Positions 26,190-33,788 of a stretch of 37,917 nucleotides of DNA are shown here, in pieces (the first letter of the stretch is position 1; every line of letters starts with the position of its first letter). The notes beneath the pieces were generated by a model. The model did not search any database and had not been told where the DNA came from. It saw only the letters and a list, made by a program, of their open reading frames with translations. A program made the position numbers and the translations under genes. Origin of the DNA: Limisphaerales bacterium (GTDB taxonomy: Bacteria; Verrucomicrobiota; Verrucomicrobiia; Limisphaerales; JAKEEH01); contig JAKEEH010000340.1 in NCBI GenBank assembly GCA_022616725.1, positions 1 through 37,917 on the forward strand. The letters are read 5' to 3'.

Positions 26190-26834
26190 ATGATGAGTGC
26201 CAGCGCGCTTATGGCCGATCCTGAGGAACTAATTCCAACGCGGGACAGCTTGTTGAGCCGGTTGAAGGACCGGAACGACCAGGAGAGTTGGCAGGATTTT
26301 TTCAATACCTATTGGAAACTCGTCTATGGCGTAGCCATCAAGGCTGGTCTGACTGACCAGGAGGCGCAGGAAGTCGTCCAGGAAACGGTCATCACGGTTG
26401 CACGGCGGATTCCCGAGTTTCGTTATGACCCGGCAGTGTGCTCATTCAAAACCTGGCTGCTGAATCTGACGCGCTGGCGGATCGTCGATCAACTTAGAAA
26501 GCGCAAACCGGAGTTTGGTTCACGGCGACGCAAATCCGAGACGGCTCGGACGCCGACGGTCGAGCGCATTCCCGACCCCGCTGGCATGGACCTGGACGAG
26601 GTTTGGAACGAAGAATGGGAACAATACATCCTTGATGCGGCCATCGATCGTGTTAAAAAACAGGTCAGCCCTGAGCAGTTCCAGATTTTCGCGTTGCGGG
26701 TTTTTAAGGAATGGCCTGTGATGAAGATTGCCCGCGAATTGGACGTGAGCGTTGGACAGGTTTACCTGGCCAAGCATCGGGTCGCCGCGCTGATCAAAAA
26801 GCAGGTCAGAGAGTTGGAGAAAAAGATGACGTGA
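26190..26834 (+). CDS. ECF-type RNA polymerase sigma factor
   Basis: SWQDFFNTYWKLVYGVAIKAGLTDQEAQEVVQETVITVARRIPEFRYDPAVCSFKTWLLNLTRWRIVDQLRKRK; region 4 FQIFALRVFKEWPVMKIARELDVSVGQVYLAKHRV. Confidence 0.92.
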   Translation: MMSASALMADPEELIPTRDSLLSRLKDRNDQESWQDFFNTYWKLVYGVAIKAGLTDQEAQEVVQETVITVARRIPEFRYDPAVCSFKTWLLNLTRWRIVDQLRKRKPEFGSRRRKSETARTPTVERIPDPAGMDLDEVWNEEWEQYILDAAIDRVKKQVSPEQFQIFALRVFKEWPVMKIARELDVSVGQVYLAKHRVAALIKKQVRELEKKMT

Positions 26835-26885
26835 TTCGTCATGGCCCTGGATGATACACTTTGGTGCACTACTGAATCTTGAATC

Positions 26886-27038
26886 GTGAAGAATAGCAGC
26901 AATAGGGAGGCGCTTTCGGATACTCGTTCGATGTTGCGAATCAAGGCACTGAGGCTGCGCCGCCCCCTCGCGTCGCCGCAGCGCCTGCAAAAGGTCAAGC
27001 AACAGATTTTACAACGATTGATCCAGCGGTTATCGTAA
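26886..27038 (+). CDS. Possible small basic protein between sigma factor and kinase
   Basis: GTG ORF VKNSSNREALSDTRSMLRIKALRLRRPLASPQRLQKVKQQILQRLIQRLS*; basic helix-like composition, no homology evidence available. Confidence 0.3.
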   Translation: MKNSSNREALSDTRSMLRIKALRLRRPLASPQRLQKVKQQILQRLIQRLS

Positions 27039-27083
27039 TCCTTCACAGATTACGATCGCGTGCGAGCCACTCAACAGCAAGAC

Positions 27084-27159
27084 AGGCGCGCGGGCGCCCT
27101 CGCCCGCGCCACGCCCGGCCGCGCAGGCTCCGGCGGCGGGCGAGGACGCCCGCGCGCCT
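27084..27159. repeat. Long GC-rich inverted repeat upstream of kinase start
   Basis: AGGCGCGCGGGCGCCCTCGCCCGC (27084-27107) versus GCGGGCGAGGACGCCCGCGCGCCT (27136-27159): 24-bp arms with one mismatch. Confidence 0.85.
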
Positions 27160-27165
27160 ATTCCT

Positions 27166-30100
27166 ATGCCTGAGCTTGATGATGCAGCCGTCGGCGACCT
27201 CCCGGTGATTCCTGGATTGGCGTTGTTGCGCCGCATTGGCCGCGGCAGTTACGGCGACGTTTGGCTGGCCCAGGAGGCGAACGGGGACTTTCGCGCGGTC
27301 AAAATCGTCTATCGTAAAACTTTCGAGCGGGATCGGCCCTTTGAACGGGAGTTCTCCGGAATCCAGAAGTTTCAGCCCGTGTCCCATGCGGAACCCAGTC
27401 AGGTTTCCATCCTGCAGGTGGGGCGCGATGACGAGGCTGGTTTCTTCTACTATGTGATGGAACTGGCGGACGACGAGGTGTCGGGCCGACAGATCGATCC
27501 CGCAGTTTACAAGCCGAAGACGCTGCGCAGTGAAGTCTCCCGCGCAGGCCGCATTCCTTACCTTCAAGCGCTCGATATCAGCCTTTCGCTGACCAAGGCG
27601 CTCGAGCATTTGCACCGGCACGGGCTGATTCATCGCGACATCAAGCCGTCCAATATTATTTTTGTGAACGGTGTGGCCAAGTTGGCTGACATCGGGCTGG
27701 TGACCGACGTGGGCGCTTCGATCTCCTATGTCGGAACCGAAGGCTTCCTGCCTCCGGAAGGTCCGGTCAGCCCTCAAGCCGATATATACAGCCTGGGTAA
27801 AGTGCTATACGAAATGAGCACAGGCCAGGACCGCCTTGATTTTCCGGAATTGCCGACATTTCTGGGCGACGCCGCCGAAAAGCAGGGATTGCTGGAACTG
27901 AACCTCGTCTTTCTTAAAGCGTGTCAAAATGACCCGCTCAAACGTTATCGCTCCGCACACGACATGTACGCTGACCTGACGCTGTTGCGCGGCGGCAAAT
28001 CATTGAAGCGGGCTCGCGCGCTCGAGAAAAGGCTTGCCACGGCGACGCGCGCATCCATTGCTACCGCAGCCATCGGGTTGCTGGTAGCGACTGGACTCTA
28101 CCTTTTCAACCAGCACCGCTTGAACAAACTTCAAGCGGAAATAACGCGGCAACGTCACGACGCACGATTGGTTGAGAACACAGCAAAAGAGACGAGAGAA
28201 CGGTTGATCAAGCTTTTCGTCGCGCATGGCGAGCAATCCCTCCGGGCGGGCGATGCGGGAGGAGCCCTCGCGTGGCATGCGCGGGCGCTTTACGAGGAGG
28301 TCGAACCCTCTGGCGTCGCGGCACATCAGAGCCGCATGGCGCGATTGCTGAAGAGCTTTCCGAAGCTAGCCGGCTTCCTTGCGCACACCGGCGGCATTCA
28401 TTCGGCATACTTCAGTCACGACAATGCACGCGTGATCACTGCCGGGGAGGACCAGACCGCGAGAATTTGGGACATTGCTTCGGGCCAATTGGCGACAAAG
28501 CCGCTGCGCCACAAGAGCGCGGTTGTTGACGCCAGGCTCAACGCGGATCAGCAGCGTGTCCTGTCAATTTGCCAGGACGGCACCGCATGGCTTTGGCGCC
28601 TGGCCCCGGATGAGACCATTGCGCTGGAACTATCGCACGGTGCCGCGGCTCGGGCGGGGGAGTTCAGCCCGAATGGCCGCCTGGCCCTGACCCGCGGAGA
28701 GAACACAAGCATCGTCGTCTGGGACGGCCTGAATGCACGTGAACGTTTCCGGCTCAGACACGAGGCGGTTCCCGCCGATGCCCGCTTCAGCGCGGACGGG
28801 CGCTACATTGGAGTCGTCGCCGGGCCAACACTTCGCGTTTGGGACACCGAACGCGGCGATCATGTTTCCGAGGCCCGCTCAGCACACGGCGAAGTGACGC
28901 AAATCGCGTTCGGATCGGAAAATCGGCGGGCGGTTGTTGTCGCCGGAGGTGTCGCGCAGGTCTGCAATATTGCCAGTGGTGAATGGGCGATCTTCACGAT
29001 CAGGGAGACGGCACGAATTACGTCGGCGCAATTCCTGCCGGATGGCTCCATCATCACCGCAACCGAATCAGGCGCCGTTCACCTGTGGGACAGCGTGACG
29101 GGGGACCGGATCAAAGAGTTATGGACATTCAGAGATCGCGTCAACGTCGTTCCGATCAGCCCGGACGGCGCGGTGGGGCTCTGCGTCGCCAATCACTCCG
29201 CGTACGTTATTGATCTCAAGAGCAATTATGCCGTAATTCCTCCCGTATTGTGCCAAGGCCGCGGACAGAGGGCGGCGTTCAGTTCCGATGCGCGTCTGTT
29301 GTTGACCGCCGGCGGCAGCGGGGCAGTTTGGATCACCGCCATGCCCACCGGCACGACTAATGATGTCTGTACATTCGCCGCGCTCGCGCGCGACGAGCTG
29401 ATGTCCGCCTCGCGCGTGCTGTCGGGACGTGAAGTGGATGAGGGCGAACGGCTCGTCGAGGTGCAACCGGCGCGCTTGCGTGCGGACTGGGAGCGACTGC
29501 GAACGAATGCCGCGTTCAGGCTAATGGCACCCGCCGCCTGGCACCGAGCGCGAGCCGAGCGGCTCTTCGGAGATGGGATGTGGTTTGGGGTCCGATTCCA
29601 TGCAGAGCGCCTGGCGAAGTTGAACGTGGCCGATGACCAAGTCCGGTCGTGGGATCAGCAAGCATCCATTGAATTGGCACGCGCGGCCAGTCACCACGGT
29701 TCAAGCCTGGTCGCCACCCCTTCCACGCCTACCCCGGCACGCTCGCCGGACGCGACACCGAACCTCATCGATCTGACGCGCTATTACAACGCGAGCCTGG
29801 CGCAAACCTGGTTGCCCACCAACTACGTCGGGCGCAGCAACGACCTCGCCCAGCTTCCGGTCGGAGTGCAAAAGCTGAATGGGGTGGCCTTTGAAATTCG
29901 TGGGTTGATTCAGCTTTCTGGCAGTGCGCTGGAGAATTTCGGCGCGAGATTCCCGCAGCGCGTCGCGAATATTCCTGTCCAACGCAAATGTCGCAAATTG
30001 CATTTCCTGCAGGGCGCGGCCTGGGAAGCGCTCTACGGCACAGTTATCGGCAAATATGTCGTGACCTACGCCGACGGCGAGCGGCGCGAAATCAAGATCG

Positions 30101-30339
30101 TGTTTGGGAAAAACGTGCGCGAGTGGTGGTTCCCGCCGACTCAGCCGCAAATCACCATGGAGGCCGCTGTTGCGTGGCAGGGAACAAATCCCGCGAGCCG
30201 AAATATGGGTATGGCGCTACGAATTTACCAGTTCCAGTGGGAGAATCCGCGGCCTGACACGGAAGTCCACACTATCGACTTCGTCTCCTCGATGGAAAAG
30301 CCCGCGCCGTTCCTGCTCGCGATCACGGCTGAGGATTGA
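27166..30339 (+). CDS. Transmembrane Ser/Thr protein kinase with WD40 repeats and C-terminal beta-rich domain
   Basis: RIGRGSYGDVWLAQ, VKIV, HRDIKPSNIIFVNGVAKLADIGL; TM ASIATAAIGLLVATGLYLF; WD-like ARVITAGEDQTARIWDIASGQ repeats; C-terminal LPVGVQKLNGVAFEIRGLIQLSG domain. Confidence 0.93.
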   Translation: MPELDDAAVGDLPVIPGLALLRRIGRGSYGDVWLAQEANGDFRAVKIVYRKTFERDRPFEREFSGIQKFQPVSHAEPSQVSILQVGRDDEAGFFYYVMELADDEVSGRQIDPAVYKPKTLRSEVSRAGRIPYLQALDISLSLTKALEHLHRHGLIHRDIKPSNIIFVNGVAKLADIGLVTDVGASISYVGTEGFLPPEGPVSPQADIYSLGKVLYEMSTGQDRLDFPELPTFLGDAAEKQGLLELNLVFLKACQNDPLKRYRSAHDMYADLTLLRGGKSLKRARALEKRLATATRASIATAAIGLLVATGLYLFNQHRLNKLQAEITRQRHDARLVENTAKETRERLIKLFVAHGEQSLRAGDAGGALAWHARALYEEVEPSGVAAHQSRMARLLKSFPKLAGFLAHTGGIHSAYFSHDNARVITAGEDQTARIWDIASGQLATKPLRHKSAVVDARLNADQQRVLSICQDGTAWLWRLAPDETIALELSHGAAARAGEFSPNGRLALTRGENTSIVVWDGLNARERFRLRHEAVPADARFSADGRYIGVVAGPTLRVWDTERGDHVSEARSAHGEVTQIAFGSENRRAVVVAGGVAQVCNIASGEWAIFTIRETARITSAQFLPDGSIITATESGAVHLWDSVTGDRIKELWTFRDRVNVVPISPDGAVGLCVANHSAYVIDLKSNYAVIPPVLCQGRGQRAAFSSDARLLLTAGGSGAVWITAMPTGTTNDVCTFAALARDELMSASRVLSGREVDEGERLVEVQPARLRADWERLRTNAAFRLMAPAAWHRARAERLFGDGMWFGVRFHAERLAKLNVADDQVRSWDQQASIELARAASHHGSSLVATPSTPTPARSPDATPNLIDLTRYYNASLAQTWLPTNYVGRSNDLAQLPVGVQKLNGVAFEIRGLIQLSGSALENFGARFPQRVANIPVQRKCRKLHFLQGAAWEALYGTVIGKYVVTYADGERREIKIVFGKNVREWWFPPTQPQITMEAAVAWQGTNPASRNMGMALRIYQFQWENPRPDTEVHTIDFVSSMEKPAPFLLAITAED

Positions 30340-31531
30340 GCGTGCGCGTGTGCAGCATTTCCATCGGTTCGCGCGTCGGAAGAAGGGTGATATCCAGCGG
30401 CTGCCCGGGCAGCAACTTGAGGTCGGCCGGCAAACTGACCGAGACAAGCCGGCCGATCAGAGGCAGGGTCGGCTGCACGCCGGTCGTGTTGAAAACGGCA
30501 TTGGTGATCGGTTCCAGGTGCGGGCTGACACCGGTGATCGTCGCGACGCCACACGCCCTCCGCAGCGAGAGTGGAGACCGCGTTCGCACTTCGACCTGCA
30601 TGCCCACCTTCGGGTTGATCGGAAATGCTTGTGGGAGATATCCCACAATTCGGCTGGCGGCGCGGGACGTGATCGTGGCAATGGCTTCGCCGGCTAGGAT
30701 TTGTTCCCCGGCCCGCTTGTGTATTATCGTAACGATTCCATCGATCGGCGCGGTCAATTCCAGCGGCTTCATCTTGGCTTGGAACAGGCGCAGCTTGTCC
30801 GCTTCGACGCTTAGGGCGGCCTTTAATGGATCGTTCTCGCCCCCGGGGACAAATGTATCCGCCATGTAACGCAGCCGTTCGAGGCTCTTCTCAGCCAGGG
30901 CCACGATTTTCTCCTTCTCCTCCACTCCCACCTGGAGCGCCTCCTTGTTCTTTAAAGACTGATCATAGAGATCAGCCGAGATGAGGCTGTCTCTAAAGAG
31001 CTTTTCATCCCGTTCCAAAGCGTTTTTCGCGCGCTCAAGCTCTACTTTCTGGGTCGCCAATTCTACCTTGATTTGCGCGCAGTCCACGACCAGGCGTTCG
31101 TAATCCAAAGCGCTGCGCTGCCGGTTCAGAATGGGATCAAGCTCCAATTCCGTCAGTTGCATGCGTCCGCGAAGGACCGCCAGGCGGCTGCCAGCCGTGC
31201 GCGGATCTGTGGTGAGCACCTCCGCAATGACGTCCCCAGCCCGGATTTCCTGCAGCGGCGCGGTGGCGATGTTCGTCAACAGCCCTGCGTCAGGGCTCGT
31301 CACCGTGGTCTGGATCGTTTCCACAACCCCGACAAAACTGGTCGGACGCGCTAGACGCTGCCAGATGACCGCGATGGCGCACACCACCACAAACAGGACA
31401 ATGACGGGAAGCCCCTGCTGGCGCAGCGGCCGGAGCCGTTGTCGAAGCGGGGTCGGAATAGTTGGCAACGAATTCATTGACGCATTTGCCTCATCAGTGG
31501 ACTTCGGCTTAATATTTCCTGATTGTGACAT
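30323..31531 (-). CDS. HlyD-family membrane fusion/efflux adaptor protein
   Basis: TM GLPVIVLFVVVCAIAVIW; lipoyl-like VTSPDAGLLTNIATAPLQEIRAGDVIAEV; long coiled coil; LELTAPIDGIVTIIHKRAGEQILAGEAIATI. Confidence 0.88.
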   Translation of the reverse strand: MSQSGNIKPKSTDEANASMNSLPTIPTPLRQRLRPLRQQGLPVIVLFVVVCAIAVIWQRLARPTSFVGVVETIQTTVTSPDAGLLTNIATAPLQEIRAGDVIAEVLTTDPRTAGSRLAVLRGRMQLTELELDPILNRQRSALDYERLVVDCAQIKVELATQKVELERAKNALERDEKLFRDSLISADLYDQSLKNKEALQVGVEEKEKIVALAEKSLERLRYMADTFVPGGENDPLKAALSVEADKLRLFQAKMKPLELTAPIDGIVTIIHKRAGEQILAGEAIATITSRAASRIVGYLPQAFPINPKVGMQVEVRTRSPLSLRRACGVATITGVSPHLEPITNAVFNTTGVQPTLPLIGRLVSVSLPADLKLLPGQPLDITLLPTREPMEMLHTRTLNPQP

Positions 31532-31533
31532 TT

Positions 31534-31552
31534 AGTCAATGCTTTGTTGACT
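31534..31552. promoter_or_regulatory. Inverted repeat AGTCAA-N7-TTGACT at the hlyD start
   Basis: AGTCAA 31534-31539, TTGACT 31547-31552, 2 nt upstream of the ATG (minus strand) at 31531. Confidence 0.45.
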
Positions 31553-31672
31553 CGCCAAGACACGCAGCCAGCAGCCGATTTGTCTTACAAACGTCGCTAC
31601 CCTGGAGGGGCCCGGGGTTGGGTACCCTGCGTTGCCTCACAAAGGGTGTTATCCAGAGGTTCACCGAAACAC

Positions 31673-31891
31673 ATGAGTCAACAAAACACGAGCGGAAGCG
31701 CTCACAAGACTGCGGCAACAGCCCGCCGTACGTTGTCTAAAACGACACCCACTGGAAGAACCCGACATCCACGACTCCGTGCAAAATCGCTGTCCTGGCG
31801 GCCCCGGAATGGCCGCCATTTCCCTCTTGAGTTTGGGCCTAAGCTGCCGATTACCAATGATATGGGACTCCGTTCCAGATGCGCCACCTGA
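31673..31891 (+). CDS. Possible small basic protein upstream of histidine kinase
   Basis: ATG ORF MSQQNTSGSAHKTAATARRTLSKTTPTGRTRHPRLRAKSLSWRPRNGRHFPLEFGPKLPITNDMGLRSRCAT*, ending 7 nt before the kinase ATG at 31899; no domain recognised. Confidence 0.25.
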   Translation: MSQQNTSGSAHKTAATARRTLSKTTPTGRTRHPRLRAKSLSWRPRNGRHFPLEFGPKLPITNDMGLRSRCAT

Positions 31892-31898
31892 ACGGCCT

Positions 31899-32996
31899 AT
31901 GATGAGGGCCAACGAAGAGACGACCACGTTTCGTACGCGAGCCGCGGCTGCGCGCTCCAACGTCGTGCCTTTCCCGGGGGCCATCGCCCCAGCCCCGTCC
32001 GGTCCACACGATCTCAAACGTAGTGAAACCGAACGCCAGGCATTGCAGAGCATCATTCCCGACCTGATCTTCACCGTCCGCAAAGATGGTCTGGTGCTGG
32101 AGACCCATGCGCCGAAGGACAATGAGATGACCGTCTCGGCCAACACCGCCGTCGGCAAGCGCATCAAGGATTTACTCCCGACGCAGATCGGGCAGCAGGC
32201 GACGCACTACATTGAGAAAGCCCTACGCACCGGGCAGACCCAGGTCTTCAGCATTCAGCATTCGCTGCCGAGCCGCCTGCGCGTGTTCGAAGCGCGCATC
32301 TGCCCCAGCGGGCCCGACGAGGTCTTCGCTCTCGTCCGCGATGTCACCGACCGCAAGCTGCTCCAGAAGGAAATCCTCGAAATCACCAATCGGGAGCGTG
32401 TCCAGATCGGGCAGGACTTGCACGATGGCCTCGGCCAGCACCTGACCGGGATTACTTTCCTGAGCCGTGCCCTCGAAAGCAAACTCTTGGCCTTGAACCT
32501 GCCCGAGGCTCGCGACGCCGCCGAGATCAGTAAACTGGTCATGCAGGCGTTGTCGCAGACGCGCAACCTCGCGCGCGGCCTCTTTCCTGTCGAATTGGAG
32601 GAAAGCGGATTAATCCATGCCTTAAAGGAACTCGCTTCGACCGTGGAGCAGCTCTTCAGCATCACTTGCGTGTTCGACTGCGAAGACAAGCTGGCGATCC
32701 GCAATCGGGCCGCCGAAAACCATCTCTTCCGGCTTTCCCAGGAAGCAATCAATAATTCTGTCAAACACGGCAAGGCCAAGCACGTCACCATTGGGTTGAA
32801 GCGCTCCGGCGAGCGGGTGCTACTGTCGATTGCCGATGACGGGGTGGGTTTCTCCAATGATCCGTCCAAGAGTACCGGCCTGGGGTTGCGCATTATGAAC
32901 TATCGGGCGCAGAAGATCGGCGCCGCTCTGGAGATTCAACCGGGCAACGCCAGCGGCACGGTCGTGCTCTGCACGTTTCCCAACAACAAATCCTGA
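31899..32996 (+). CDS. PAS-containing sensor histidine kinase, NarL/HisKA_3 type
   Basis: RERVQIGQDLHDGLGQHLTGITFLSRAL (HisKA_3), HLFRLSQEAINNSVKHGKAKHVTIGL, SIADDGVGFSNDPSKSTGLGLRIMNYRAQKIGA. ORF open to 31779; start at MMRANEE preferred. Confidence 0.93.
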   Translation: MMRANEETTTFRTRAAAARSNVVPFPGAIAPAPSGPHDLKRSETERQALQSIIPDLIFTVRKDGLVLETHAPKDNEMTVSANTAVGKRIKDLLPTQIGQQATHYIEKALRTGQTQVFSIQHSLPSRLRVFEARICPSGPDEVFALVRDVTDRKLLQKEILEITNRERVQIGQDLHDGLGQHLTGITFLSRALESKLLALNLPEARDAAEISKLVMQALSQTRNLARGLFPVELEESGLIHALKELASTVEQLFSITCVFDCEDKLAIRNRAAENHLFRLSQEAINNSVKHGKAKHVTIGLKRSGERVLLSIADDGVGFSNDPSKSTGLGLRIMNYRAQKIGAALEIQPGNASGTVVLCTFPNNKS

Positions 32997-33021
32997 CCAA
33001 ATTTAACGACGACAACGCCCA

Positions 33022-33723
33022 ATGACCGGACAAAAACCTATGGCAAACAAGAATCAACCTGGAATCCGCAAAGGAAAAATCCGAGTGCTCCTCGTGGATG
33101 ACCATCCAGTGCTGCGCCGCGGTCTGGCCCAAATGATCAATCAGGAGCCGGACATGATGGTCTGCGGTGAAGCCGAAGATGCCGGCAAAGGATTTGAACT
33201 GGTCGGCACTCTCAACCCTGACGTCGCCGTCGTGGACATCTCGCTCAAGACCGGCAATGGCATCGAACTGGTCAAGAACGTCAAAGCCCGATACCCCGAG
33301 CTGCCGGTGCTGATGCTCTCGATGCACGACGAGTCGCTCTACGCCGAGCGCGCCCTGCGCGCGGGCAGCCGCGGCTACATCATGAAGGAAGAAGCCAGCG
33401 AGCAGGTCCTCCTGGCCATCCGCCGCGTCTTGACTGGGGACATTTTCCTCAGCGAACGGATGAAATCCAAGATGATCAATCAACTGGCCAACGGCGTCCG
33501 CACAGTCGTCTCCCCGCTCGAACAATTGACCGACCGTGAACTCCAGGTGTTCCGCCTCATCGGCGAAGGCCATAGCACCCGCCAGATCGCCTCCGAGCTG
33601 CACCTGAGTGTCCGCACGGTCGAAGCTTACCGCGAGTACATCAAGAGCAAGCTGAACCTCAAGAACGCGACCGAACTCGTCCAGCACGCATTTCACTGGG
33701 TCCATCACGAAGCGGCGGCGTAG
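33022..33723 (+). CDS. LuxR/NarL-family response regulator
   Basis: VLLVDDHPVLRRGLAQMI, DVAVVDISLKTGNGIELVK, HTH LTDRELQVFRLIGEGHSTRQIASELHLSVRTVEAYREYIKSKLNL. Confidence 0.96.
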   Translation: MTGQKPMANKNQPGIRKGKIRVLLVDDHPVLRRGLAQMINQEPDMMVCGEAEDAGKGFELVGTLNPDVAVVDISLKTGNGIELVKNVKARYPELPVLMLSMHDESLYAERALRAGSRGYIMKEEASEQVLLAIRRVLTGDIFLSERMKSKMINQLANGVRTVVSPLEQLTDRELQVFRLIGEGHSTRQIASELHLSVRTVEAYREYIKSKLNLKNATELVQHAFHWVHHEAAA

Positions 33724-33788
33724 CCCGAACGATTAAGTTGAAATGGGGGGGAGCCGCAAAACCCCCTTAGAAGGAGCTCGCTCGAAGC

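Noticed and set aside
27043-27777. 244-aa minus-strand ORF opposite the kinase N-terminus
   Set aside because: Overlaps the conserved kinase catalytic domain and the inverted repeat; no domain.
26186-31910. Shared GCCTATGATGAG[T/G]GCCA[G/A]CG at the starts of the ECF sigma gene (26190) and the histidine kinase (31899)
   Set aside because: 18 of 20 bases match and both sit at start codons, but one such pair is expected by chance in about 38 kb; no functional link is supported.
33746-33775. GGGGGGG...CCCCC hairpin between the NarL-type regulator and Kup as a terminator
   Set aside because: Stem is possible but no good U-tract follows on either strand; too weak to call.
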